Positions 50,049-58,143 of a stretch of DNA of 64,000 bases are shown in pieces (position 1 is the stretch's first letter; each line of letters starts with the position of its first letter). The stretch is from Amycolatopsis mediterranei (GTDB taxonomy: Bacteria; Actinomycetota; Actinomycetes; Mycobacteriales; Pseudonocardiaceae): NCBI RefSeq assembly GCF_026017845.1, contig NZ_CP100416.1, positions 3,708,548 to 3,772,547 of the forward strand, read 5' to 3'. The notes under the pieces were generated by a model. The model saw only the letters and a program-made list of their open reading frames with translations. It had not been told where the DNA came from and did not search any database. The translations under genes were made by a program, and so were the position numbers.

Positions 50049-51425
50049 TCAGCTCGCTGCGCAGGTCGACGTGATGCCCTCGGCGCTGCCGGTGCCCTGG
50101 AAGCCGAACTCGGTCGTCTGCCCGGCTGCGACGCTGCCGTTGTAGGAGACGTTCGACCAGGTGACGGACCCGGTCGTGCCGCTGTTGCTCGCGCTCCACG
50201 AACTGGTCACGGCCGCGCCGGAGGGCAGGTTGGTCGTCACCCGCCAGCCGTTGAGGGCGGAGCTCCCCGCGGTGACCTTCACGTTGGCCACGAAGCCGCC
50301 GTTCCACGAGTTCAACGAGACCGAGGCGCTGCAGCCGCTGGGGTTCGGCGTGGTCGGGGTGGTGGGCGTGGTCGGGGTGGTCGGCGTCGTGGGGGTCGTC
50401 GGGTTGGTCGGCGTGGCGGCGTTCAGCGCGTCGAGGACGCTGTTGTACGCGGCCTTCTTGTTCCCGTTGCCGTCGAACAGAAGCGGGTTCTCCCCGGTGC
50501 GCCAGGAGTCGGTGTCGCGGATGCCCCACGTGGTGATGCCGGCGCAGCGGGCGACGGCCACGCAGGCGCGGGTCACTGCGCCGTAGGCGTTGGCCTGGTT
50601 GGAACCGGCGATGTCGAGCTCGGTGATCTGGACTTCGACGCCGAGGTCGGCGAACCGCTGGAGGTTGGCCTGGTAGTCACCGGGCGGGTTGCCGGAGAGG
50701 TGGGACTGGAAGCCGACGCAGTCGATCGGGACGCCGCGGGACTTGAAGTCGCGCACCATGTTGTAGATGCCGGTGCTCTTGGCGTTGACGCCGTCGGTGT
50801 TGTAGTCGTTGTAGCAGAGCTTCGCGCCCGGGTCGGCGGCCCGCGCGGCACGGAAGGCGGCTTCGATCCAGTCGTTGCCGGTCCGCTGGAGGTTGGAATC
50901 GCGGCGACCGCCGCTGCCGCCGTCGGCGAACGCCTCGTTGACGACGTCCCAGGCGTAGACCTTGCCCTTGTAGTGGGTGGCGACCTGGGTGACGTGGTTC
51001 ATCATGGCCTGGCGCAGGTCGGAGCCTTCCATGCGCTGCGCCCAGCCCGGTTCCTGCTGGTACCACAGCAGCGCGTGCCCGCGCACCCGCTTGCCGGTGC
51101 TGACCGCCTGGTTGAGGATCCGGTCGCCGCCGCTGTAGTTGAACTGGCCCCGGTTGGGCTCGGTGGCGTCCCACTTCATCTCGTTCTCGGGCGTGATCAT
51201 GGTGAACTCCCGGTTCAGGATGTTCACATAGGTCGAGTCGCCGAGCTTGCCGGCCGCGACGGCGGCGCCGAAGTACCGGCCGGACTGGGCGGCGGCCCCG
51301 CCGAGCGTCGAGGCCGCGCCGCCGGCGGACGTGGCGAGCACCAGGGAAATCCCGAGTGACGTCGCCAGGAACGTCGAAGCCAGCGCGGCGCGGGAGAATG
51401 ACCGCGATGTCATCTTCATGTTCAC
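50049..51425 (-). CDS. GH10 endo-1,4-beta-xylanase with CBM2
   Basis: A 458-residue secreted xylanase. It has a long signal peptide (to about 40), a GH10 barrel (about 45-350) with acid/base Glu in YAWDVVNEAFADGG (about residue 161) and nucleophile Glu in EVQITELDIAGS (about 271), a (Thr-Thr-Pro)n linker and a C-terminal CBM2 (CSASVSLNSWNGGFVANVKV). It cuts xylan backbones to feed the GH43 enzymes encoded downstream. It is second gene of the unit starting at 52452. Confidence 0.96.
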   Translation of the reverse strand: MNMKMTSRSFSRAALASTFLATSLGISLVLATSAGGAASTLGGAAAQSGRYFGAAVAAGKLGDSTYVNILNREFTMITPENEMKWDATEPNRGQFNYSGGDRILNQAVSTGKRVRGHALLWYQQEPGWAQRMEGSDLRQAMMNHVTQVATHYKGKVYAWDVVNEAFADGGSGGRRDSNLQRTGNDWIEAAFRAARAADPGAKLCYNDYNTDGVNAKSTGIYNMVRDFKSRGVPIDCVGFQSHLSGNPPGDYQANLQRFADLGVEVQITELDIAGSNQANAYGAVTRACVAVARCAGITTWGIRDTDSWRTGENPLLFDGNGNKKAAYNSVLDALNAATPTNPTTPTTPTTPTTPTTPTTPNPSGCSASVSLNSWNGGFVANVKVTAGSSALNGWRVTTNLPSGAAVTSSWSASNSGTTGSVTWSNVSYNGSVAAGQTTEFGFQGTGSAEGITSTCAAS

Positions 51426-51453
51426 ACCTTCAATCGTGGGTACGGGTTCGCCG

Positions 51454-52452
51454 TCACGGGCTGGTGCACGTGGCCGCGTCGAGGCTTGCCGTGCCGGGGC
51501 CGGACACGAGGAAGCCGAAGGTCGTGGTGGCGCCGGGGGCGAGCACGCCGTTGTAGGCGACGTTCTTGACGGTCACCGCGCCGGTGCCGGTGGCCGTGCC
51601 GCCCCAGATCTGGCCGAGGCTCTGCCCGGCGGGCAGAGCGAACCCGGCCGTCCAGCCGTCGAGGGCCTCGGTGCCGGTGTTCGCGACGGTCACTTCGCCC
51701 TGGAAGCCGTTGTTCCAGGTGCCGACGATCCGCGGCGTGGCGGTGCACGGCCCGCCTGCCGGGGGCTGCGAGTCCCCGCCGATGCTGCCCGGCACCGCCT
51801 TGAGCGCGTTGTACCAGGTGGTGGCCATCTTGCTGTAGCCGGCCGCGTCGGGGTGGATGCCGTCGGGCAGGTCCGCGATGGCGACCGAGGGGTACATGTC
51901 GACCAGGTGCACGCGCTTGCCGGCGGCGGCCTTGGCCCGGATGTCGGGGGCGATCGCCGCGTTGAAGGTGCGGACCGCCGGATCGGCGAACCGGATCGGG
52001 ATGATCGTGGCGACGAAGAGCTCGGTGCCGGGGGCCAGGTTCGTGATCCGGTCGACCAGGGCCGACAGCCGCCGCGGCGCGCCGGCCGGGTCGCTGCCGT
52101 ACATGTCGTTGGTGCCGATGTGGAGCAGGATCGTGTGGGGGTGGTACGCGCTCAGCCAGCCGGAGACGTTCGCGTCGATCTGCGCGATGGTCCAGCCCGG
52201 GTGCCCTTCGTGGTTGCGGTCGGGCATGCTCGACGGTCCGTCGGCCAGCGAGCCGACGAAGTCGATCGAGCGCCCGTCGGCCCGCAGCTTCGAGCCGAGG
52301 TCGAGGCGGTAGCCGCCGATCGAGCCGCCCTGCGTGATCGAGTCCCCCAGCGGCATGATCGGCACCGCGGTGGCGGCTTCCGCGACCGCGGGCACGACAC
52401 CCAGCGCGGCGCAGGCCGCCAGCACGCCGGCGACGATCTTCGCGAGTTTCAT
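51454..52452 (-). CDS. CE3-type SGNH acetyl xylan esterase with CBM2
   Basis: A 332-residue secreted esterase. The SGNH blocks are GDSITQGGSIGG (nucleophile Ser about residue 38), the block III motif HIGTNDMYG and the Asp/His pair in LPDGIHPDAAGYSKMA, the CE3 acetyl xylan esterase pattern. A C-terminal CBM2 (about 235-332) targets polysaccharide. It removes acetyl groups that block the GH10 xylanase encoded next. It is the first gene of its unit, with a CGAAACTTTCG box about 130 bp upstream. Confidence 0.92.
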   Translation of the reverse strand: MKLAKIVAGVLAACAALGVVPAVAEAATAVPIMPLGDSITQGGSIGGYRLDLGSKLRADGRSIDFVGSLADGPSSMPDRNHEGHPGWTIAQIDANVSGWLSAYHPHTILLHIGTNDMYGSDPAGAPRRLSALVDRITNLAPGTELFVATIIPIRFADPAVRTFNAAIAPDIRAKAAAGKRVHLVDMYPSVAIADLPDGIHPDAAGYSKMATTWYNALKAVPGSIGGDSQPPAGGPCTATPRIVGTWNNGFQGEVTVANTGTEALDGWTAGFALPAGQSLGQIWGGTATGTGAVTVKNVAYNGVLAPGATTTFGFLVSGPGTASLDAATCTSP

Positions 52453-52555
52453 CGGGGGAATCCTTCGTGTGCCGCGGGGCGGTTATTGCATTTCGCGCCG
52501 TATTCCGCTCGGTTGACCAGCGTATCCGCGCGCGGCGGTGGTGACCACGCAATCG

Positions 52556-52566
52556 TGTAATTTACA
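52556..52566. promoter_or_regulatory. AT-rich palindrome TGTAATTTACA
   Basis: Perfect 5-bp arms around a central base, very AT-rich for this genome, 104 bp before the esterase start and 15 bp from the CGAAACTTTCG box. It is a possible second regulator site; no other copy was noticed in the window. Confidence 0.35.
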
Positions 52567-52580
52567 ATTCTCGGGCTATT

Positions 52581-52591
52581 CGAAACTTTCG
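52581..52591. promoter_or_regulatory. CGAAACTTTCG palindrome (hemicellulase box), copy 1
   Basis: An 11-bp perfect palindrome in the 183-bp gap upstream of the esterase-xylanase-GH43-GH43 unit. The same 11-mer occurs at 60688 upstream of the other multi-gene unit and nowhere else that I saw. CGAA/TTCG-type palindromes are reported at streptomycete xylanase genes. It is a likely operator of a locus-specific repressor. Confidence 0.65.
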
Positions 52592-52635
52592 GCGCGGCCG
52601 GGCGCCGGTCCGGCGCCCGGCCGTCGCCTGTCCGA

Positions 52636-53385
52636 TCAGTTGACGCCGGCGTAGAACGAATTGACCGCGAGGCCGACGCCGCCGCTCCACGGCTCGAAGC
52701 CGGCCTGGATGCTGGTGAGGTACCAGGAACGGTCGACGCGGGTGCGGTTGTCGACGTCGTTGACGAAGTCCATCACGTTGAACGACCAGCCCGAGATGGT
52801 GGACTGGGCCACGTAGGACAGCACGTCGTTGCCGCCGTTGTTGCCCTGCCACACGTCCCAGTTGCGGCCGCCGATGCTGGTGGTGCCGACCCGGCCGCCG
52901 ACCGGTTGCACGTTGCCGGTGTGGTTGAACCAGATCATCAGTTCCATCTGGTTGACCCCGTTGGTCTTCGCGGTCGGGTCCATCCAGATGTCGTAGGAGG
53001 CGTCGAAAACCGAGTTCCCCACGTAGTTGTACGAGATCGACGACGGTGCGCTGCCGATCCGGCTGAGCTGCCGGGGCAGGGGACTGCCGGGGGAGCAGTT
53101 CGAGTAGTGGCAGCCGAGGTAGACGGCCGGGTACGACAACGGCGCGCCACCACTGGTGGAACCCTGCTGGGTCTGGATCCGGAACCCGCTGCCCGTGACG
53201 TTGATGCACTGCTGAGCGCTGCTGCCCCACCGGTTGTTCATGACGACGTACCGGCCGCCGATGGTGGTCGAGCCGTACTGGTCGCAGATCAGGGTGTCCG
53301 CGTGCGCGAGCGGTGCGACGGCGACCGGCGCCGCGAGACCGGCCGCGGCGAGCAGCACCGCGGACAAGGCATTCCTGAGTTTCAT
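52636..53385 (-). CDS. GH12 endoglucanase/xyloglucanase
   Basis: A 249-residue secreted beta-jelly-roll enzyme (signal to about 29) that cuts beta-1,4-glucan or xyloglucan chains. The nucleophile Glu is in NQMELMIWFNHTG and the acid/base Glu in QAGFEPWSGGVGL; the N-terminal ICDQYGSTTIGGRYVVMNN is typical of GH12. No binding module is attached. It is apparently monocistronic with its own CelR/CebR-like box, unlike the flanking units, which suggests control by cello-oligosaccharides. Confidence 0.95.
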   Translation of the reverse strand: MKLRNALSAVLLAAAGLAAPVAVAPLAHADTLICDQYGSTTIGGRYVVMNNRWGSSAQQCINVTGSGFRIQTQQGSTSGGAPLSYPAVYLGCHYSNCSPGSPLPRQLSRIGSAPSSISYNYVGNSVFDASYDIWMDPTAKTNGVNQMELMIWFNHTGNVQPVGGRVGTTSIGGRNWDVWQGNNGGNDVLSYVAQSTISGWSFNVMDFVNDVDNRTRVDRSWYLTSIQAGFEPWSGGVGLAVNSFYAGVN

Positions 53386-53416
53386 GGGTCTCCTCCACGT
53401 CGTTGTGGCCTTATTC

Positions 53417-53430
53417 TGGGAGCGCTCTCA
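53417..53430. promoter_or_regulatory. CelR/CebR-like operator
   Basis: TGGGAGCGCTCTCA matches 13 of 14 bases of TGGGAGCGCTCCCA, the known site of Thermobifida CelR and streptomycete CebR, 31 bp before the GH12 ATG. This is where a LacI-family repressor released by cellobiose would act. Confidence 0.82.
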
Positions 53431-53503
53431 GTCGGAAGTGCTACCGATGTAACCACAGTGTCAGGCCGGAGCAAAGAGGATGGCGGTGATCGATTTTCGA
53501 AAT

Positions 53504-53534
53504 GCGTTCCCGGCGTCCTGGACGCCGGGAACGC
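53504..53534 (-). terminator. Hairpin terminator after the SGNH-ricin gene
   Basis: A 15-bp perfect inverted repeat (53504-53518 with 53520-53534) around one central base, 7 bp after the stop. The minus-strand sequence following it is ATTTCGAAAATCG. It closes the 60507-53541 transcription unit before the GH12 gene. Confidence 0.75.
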
Positions 53535-53540
53535 TCCCGG

Positions 53541-54626
53541 TCACGAGGCCGCGCGCAGCGCCCACTTCTGGTTCGCCTGCCCGTTGCAGGTCCACAGGAT
53601 CAGCTTGGTGCCGACGGCGGTGCCCTGCCCGGTCGCGTCGAGGCACCGGCCGGACTGCACGCCGGTGATCGTCCCGTCGGCGTTGACGTTCCACTGCTGG
53701 TTGGCCTGGCCGGAACAGGTCCAGATGATCACCGGGGTGCCGTCGGCCGTGCCCTGCCCGGAGGCGTCCAGGCACTTGGACCCGGCGGTCGTCAGCTGCT
53801 TGCCGGACGGCGTCCACGCCGGTGCGCCACAGTCTTGCAGCTGCACGGCGGTGCCGTCGGTGGCGGCCGCGACCCCCGCGCACCGGCCCGACTGCGCGCC
53901 GAAGAGCTGCCTCGCCGTGGACTGCCCGGGCGTGCCGATGCTGCCCGGGACCGACTGCAGCGCCGCGTACCACACCGCGGCCATCTTGTCGTAGCCCGCG
54001 GTCGTGGGGTGGACGCCGTCGACCAGGTCGGCGGTCGTCAGCGCGGCGTGCATGTCGACCAGGTGCACGTGCTTGCCGGCGTTCTGCTTGCTCTGCACCA
54101 TTCCGGGGATCGTGGCGTTGAAGGTGCGCCCGGCGGCTTCCTGGCCGCTGTTGGCGATCGGGATGATCGTCGCGACGAAGACCTCCGCGTCCGGAACCGC
54201 CCCGGTGATGTGGTCGACCAGCGCGGACAGACGGCCGGGCGCGCCCGAGACGTCGTAGTTCTGCAGGATGTCGTTGGTGCCGATGTGCAACAGGACCGTG
54301 TGCGGGGTGCTGGTGCGCAGCCAGCCGGCGATGTTCGCGTCGATCTGATCGATGCGCCACCCCGGGTGCCCCTCGTGGTCGTGGTCGCCGAGCGTGGCCG
54401 GGCCGTTGAACTGCGAGCCGACGAAGTCCACCTGATAGCCACCCGTGGTGACCCGCTGCCAGAGCCCGATCCGGCACCCACCGGGCACCTGAGTCCCCTC
54501 GGTGATGGAATCGCCGAGCGGCATGACCCGGACGCCGCCGTTCGACTCGGCGGCGGCCGGGGTGCCCGGCAGGAGAGCGGCCAGGACCGCCGCGGCCGCG
54601 GCGAGCCACCCGAATCGTGTGCGCAT
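53541..54626 (-). CDS. CE3-type SGNH esterase with ricin-type (CBM13) module
   Basis: A 361-residue secreted esterase. It has a signal (to about 26), an SGNH domain (about 33-230: GDSITEGTQVPGG, HIGTNDILQN, LVDGVHPTTAGYDKMA) and a C-terminal ricin-B lectin module (about 240-361) with repeated Q-x-W elements (NQQWNVN, NQKWALR). It is a paralogue of the 51454-52452 esterase with a different binding module, so the locus has two acetyl xylan esterase-like enzymes. GAGGAG is well placed before the ATG. It is last gene of its unit. Confidence 0.9.
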   Translation of the reverse strand: MRTRFGWLAAAAAVLAALLPGTPAAAESNGGVRVMPLGDSITEGTQVPGGCRIGLWQRVTTGGYQVDFVGSQFNGPATLGDHDHEGHPGWRIDQIDANIAGWLRTSTPHTVLLHIGTNDILQNYDVSGAPGRLSALVDHITGAVPDAEVFVATIIPIANSGQEAAGRTFNATIPGMVQSKQNAGKHVHLVDMHAALTTADLVDGVHPTTAGYDKMAAVWYAALQSVPGSIGTPGQSTARQLFGAQSGRCAGVAAATDGTAVQLQDCGAPAWTPSGKQLTTAGSKCLDASGQGTADGTPVIIWTCSGQANQQWNVNADGTITGVQSGRCLDATGQGTAVGTKLILWTCNGQANQKWALRAAS

Positions 54627-54649
54627 GCTGTCTCCTCGCCGGGCCGCCG

Positions 54650-56623
54650 TCACACGGCGGTGATGGTCCACTGGTTGTTCGTGCTGCTGTTCGGTGTCCA
54701 GAGGCCCACGCTCGAGCCGGCGGCGGTGCTGCCCATGCCGTCGAGCGCGGTGCCGGTGGCCCGGTTGACGATCTGGTACCGGCCGTTGCCCAGGCCGGTC
54801 AGCCGCCACTGCTGGCTGGTGGCCCCGGTCCACGACGTCTGCGCGCAGGTGGCGCCGTTGGCAGTGTTGCCCCGGCTGTCGGCGACCAGCCCGTTGGTGC
54901 GGTTGACGATCCGGACGTAGCCGCCGCCCGCGTCGGTCAGCTGCCACTGCAGGTTGGTGCTGCCGTCCCAGTTCCACTGCTTGAGCGGGGAGCCGGCCGC
55001 CACGCTGCCGCCGCCGTCGAGCACCAGACCGGTGGTGACGTTCGCGATCCGCGACCAGCCGGTCGGCAGGGGACCGGAGCCGGGCGTGGGAACCTGGCCG
55101 GAGAAGGTCAGCTTCACCACGTACGCCGGCGAGTCGAACGGCGGGTTGGCCGAAGGCAGCTGGACGCGCAACGCGGAAGCGTCCTGAACCGGCATCGGCA
55201 GGGCGGTGGCGGTGCCGGCGTCCGGGCCGAGCAGCTGCGCCGAGACCAGGTTGCTCAAGTTGATCCGGTTCGACCCGAGCGTGGTGATCGGGAAGGTGCT
55301 CCCCGGCCAGCCCAGCACGGTCGCGTACAGCACGGTGTTGTCCTTGCTGCGGGTGAACCGGACGTCGGTCCGCGTGCCTTCCACCGGGGTGGTGAACGAA
55401 CCGCCGCCCATCTTGGTCGGTCCCTCGCCGTACACCGCCCACGCGCGGGTGCCGTAGAAGGATTCGCCGAACCGCTTGAGGTAGTTCCCGATGCCGAGCA
55501 GGATCGTGCGCTGCCCGGCCGGGATGGTGCCGTCGGCCATCGGGGCGATGTTCAGCAGCATGGTGCCGTTCTTGCTGACCCGGTCCAGCAGCGAGTGCAG
55601 GATGGCCTTCATCGAGTAGTAGCCGATGCCGTTGGTGTAGCACCAGCTGGAGCTCGAAATGCTGTCGTCGGTCATCCAGTAGGGGCTCATCAGGTCGCCC
55701 GGCCCGCCGCGTTCGAAGTCGAAGACCTCGCCGCGGTTGTCGAACCCGTCCTTGTAGGTGGCGACGACGTCCTTGTTCCACGCGACGGCCTGGTTGTAGT
55801 AGTGCGAAAGGAAGTTCAGCCGCTGCGCTTCGTCGACCTGGGTCAGGTTGAAGTCCTGGTAGACGAGGTCCGGCTGGTAGCCGTCGACGACCTCCCGGAG
55901 CTTGTCGTACCAGAGCTGGTTCTCCGCGGGCCGGCCGTTCTGGCCGAACAGCCGCCGCAGCGACTCGGTCGGCTGGTTCGGCACGTGGTCGTAGTACCCG
56001 GTGAAGTGGTACGCGTGGTGCAGCGCCGTCAGCAGCTTGAGGCCCTTCGCGCGGATGGCGTCCGCGTGCAGCCGCAGCAGGTCCAGCTTGGGCCCGGTCT
56101 TGACCGAGTTCCACTCGTTGGCGGTGCTGTTCCACATCGAATAGCCGTCGTGGTGCTCGGCGACCGGGCCGGCGAACTTCGCCCCGGCGTCGGCGAAGAG
56201 CTGGGCCCACTCGGCGGGGTCGAAGTTCCCGCCCGCGGACTTGAGCTTCGGCGCGAACTGGACCCAGTTCCCCGCCTTGTCCCGGGCGCCGTTGATGAAG
56301 TTCTGGTACGGCCAGGCCGACGGATCGCCGAACACCGCCTTGTGGTGGTTGTTCTCGTTGGAGCCGTCGATGTACATGTTCCGCGGGTACCACTCGTTGC
56401 CGAACGCCGGGACGCTGAACACGCCCCAGTGGTAGTAGATGCCGAACTTGGCGTCCTGGAACCACTCCGGGGCCGGCGGGTGCTGGTCCACCGAAGACCA
56501 GCTCGGCGTGTAGCTGCCGGGGCCTTCGGTGGCCCACGCGGTGCGGACCCGGAACACGCCGGCGGCCGCGGCGGCCCCGGCCACCACGATCAGCTTGCGC
56601 CTGGACAGCTCGAACGAAGACAT
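54650..56623 (-). CDS. GH29 alpha-L-fucosidase with ricin-type (CBM13) module
   Basis: A 657-residue secreted enzyme with a Tat-like signal (SRRKLIVVAGAAAAAG). The GH29 barrel (about 40-365) has the family segments WFQDAKFGIYYHWGVFSVPA and AEHHDGYSMW, and a nucleophile Asp candidate in DLVYQDFNLTQ. It is followed by a beta-sandwich (about 370-500) and a ricin-B module (about 510-657, three Q-x-W repeats). It probably removes alpha-linked fucose from xyloglucan side chains, which fits the GH12 enzyme. It lies 23-25 bp from its neighbours in the operon. Confidence 0.93.
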   Translation of the reverse strand: MSSFELSRRKLIVVAGAAAAAGVFRVRTAWATEGPGSYTPSWSSVDQHPPAPEWFQDAKFGIYYHWGVFSVPAFGNEWYPRNMYIDGSNENNHHKAVFGDPSAWPYQNFINGARDKAGNWVQFAPKLKSAGGNFDPAEWAQLFADAGAKFAGPVAEHHDGYSMWNSTANEWNSVKTGPKLDLLRLHADAIRAKGLKLLTALHHAYHFTGYYDHVPNQPTESLRRLFGQNGRPAENQLWYDKLREVVDGYQPDLVYQDFNLTQVDEAQRLNFLSHYYNQAVAWNKDVVATYKDGFDNRGEVFDFERGGPGDLMSPYWMTDDSISSSSWCYTNGIGYYSMKAILHSLLDRVSKNGTMLLNIAPMADGTIPAGQRTILLGIGNYLKRFGESFYGTRAWAVYGEGPTKMGGGSFTTPVEGTRTDVRFTRSKDNTVLYATVLGWPGSTFPITTLGSNRINLSNLVSAQLLGPDAGTATALPMPVQDASALRVQLPSANPPFDSPAYVVKLTFSGQVPTPGSGPLPTGWSRIANVTTGLVLDGGGSVAAGSPLKQWNWDGSTNLQWQLTDAGGGYVRIVNRTNGLVADSRGNTANGATCAQTSWTGATSQQWRLTGLGNGRYQIVNRATGTALDGMGSTAAGSSVGLWTPNSSTNNQWTITAV

Positions 56624-56648
56624 CGGGGGAACCCTTTCGGAAGGCCGG

Positions 56649-58124
56649 TCAGCTCAGGGACCACTTTTGGTTGTTCGCACCGGTGCAGGTGGCCAGCTGG
56701 GTCAGCGTGCCGTTCGCGGTGCCGGAGCCGGTGACGTCGAGGCACAGTCCGGATTGGACACCGGTCACGGTTCCGTTGGCGTTGAACGTCCACTGCTGGT
56801 TGTTCTGCCCGTTGCAGTTCCAGATGATGACCTTGGTGCCCGGACTGGTGCCCTTGCCGGAGGCGTCGAGGCACCGCATGTTGCCGCCGTCGTAGACCGT
56901 GAGCTCGCTCGAGGTGCTGCGGGTCCAGGTCTGGTTGGTGCCGCCGTTGCAGTCCCAGATCTGCACCTGGGTGCCGGGGGTGGTGCTGACGCCGCTGACG
57001 TCGAGGCACTTGTTCGCGCCCACCGCGTGCACCGCGCCGGTGGTGGTCGAACTGCCACCGGTGTTGTAGCCGGCCGCGACGACGCTGGCCTGCACCGCGT
57101 TCTCCGTGGCGTCCGTGGGGAAGCCGCTGGTCACGGCGCCTTCGAAGAACTCGCCGACCCCGGAGACGCTGTTGTCGCCGCCGGTGCCCAGCAGGATCGA
57201 CGGCTCCAGCTTCATCGGGGAGTAGCCGCGGGGCAGCCCGCCCGAGTACGGTGTGGTGAGGCCGCCGGTGGTGGCGTCACCGTACTTGAGGGTGAAGTTG
57301 CTGGTGCCGTTGTTCTTCTCCCAGGCGCTGACGAACGGGTGGTGCACGCCGGGGTTGTTCGGGTCCTTGTTGGAGCCGGTTCCGGTGTGGTACATGCCGT
57401 TCTCGAGGTCGGCCTCGACCCACGGCCCGGTCCCGGTGCAGCCGTTGAACCAGCAGGCGGTGCCCCAGTAGATGGCGTTCATGGTGGCGTTGCCGGTGTC
57501 GTTGTGGGAGATCTCGCCGCTGCCGTAGTCGAAGCAGCACCACTGGTTGACGTAGTTCGACGAGGTGATCATGTAGATCCCCTCCGGCTGGGCCCCGACC
57601 GGCACGTTCCTGGCGTTGTCGATCCGGTAGCCGACGCCCTGGGTGACCTTGATCCCGTACACCGGGTGCCCGGCGACGGTCACCGGCAGCGCCATCGCGT
57701 CCGCGCCGACGTCCGACCCGTTCGGGCCGGGGCCCTTCCAGAACCCGCCCCACGAGATCGGCAGGTCGTTGTGGTTCGCGGTCTGGTCGTAGATCTTCGT
57801 GACCGTGCACCGGGTTCCCGCGCAGAAGGAGACCTGCGGGGCCGAGTCCGCGTAGCCACCCGCCTCCAGCAGGCCGATGTCGAGGTACTTCTGGTCCGAC
57901 GCCCGCTGGATCTGGTACAGCGGGCCGTTGTACGCCCCGAAGAGGGCGCGGGTGGTGCTGTGCGCCGTGACGCACGGGGTGCCGCCGGTGGCGTAGAGAT
58001 CGCACGCCTGCGGTGTGGCCGCCTGGGCTGTCGGGGCCGTGGCGGCCACGGCCCCGGCGGTCAGCAGCAGCGCCGCCGCCGTGGCCTGGAGTGCTCTTCT
58101 GAAGGAACGCTTGCGGAAGACCAT
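56649..58124 (-). CDS. GH54-type alpha-L-arabinofuranosidase with ricin-type module
   Basis: A 491-residue secreted enzyme with a signal peptide ending near AQAATP. The AbfB-type catalytic domain (about 38-365) shows the nucleophile region CCFDYGSGEISHND and the acid region GTGGDNSVSGVGEFFEGAVT, both matching fungal AbfB active sites. A ricin-B module (about 367-491) takes the place of the CBM42 found in fungal enzymes and is nearly identical to that of the next protein. It removes arabinose side chains from arabinoxylan. AGAGGAG precedes the ATG. Confidence 0.93.
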   Translation of the reverse strand: MVFRKRSFRRALQATAAALLLTAGAVAATAPTAQAATPQACDLYATGGTPCVTAHSTTRALFGAYNGPLYQIQRASDQKYLDIGLLEAGGYADSAPQVSFCAGTRCTVTKIYDQTANHNDLPISWGGFWKGPGPNGSDVGADAMALPVTVAGHPVYGIKVTQGVGYRIDNARNVPVGAQPEGIYMITSSNYVNQWCCFDYGSGEISHNDTGNATMNAIYWGTACWFNGCTGTGPWVEADLENGMYHTGTGSNKDPNNPGVHHPFVSAWEKNNGTSNFTLKYGDATTGGLTTPYSGGLPRGYSPMKLEPSILLGTGGDNSVSGVGEFFEGAVTSGFPTDATENAVQASVVAAGYNTGGSSTTTGAVHAVGANKCLDVSGVSTTPGTQVQIWDCNGGTNQTWTRSTSSELTVYDGGNMRCLDASGKGTSPGTKVIIWNCNGQNNQQWTFNANGTVTGVQSGLCLDVTGSGTANGTLTQLATCTGANNQKWSLS

Positions 58125-58143
58125 GGCCGAACTCCTCTGTTCG

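Noticed and set aside
53489..53503. TTTTCGAAAA-like palindrome near the GH12 gene as a third hemicellulase box
   Set aside because: It differs from CGAAACTTTCG in spacing and sequence and lies in the terminator region of the preceding gene.
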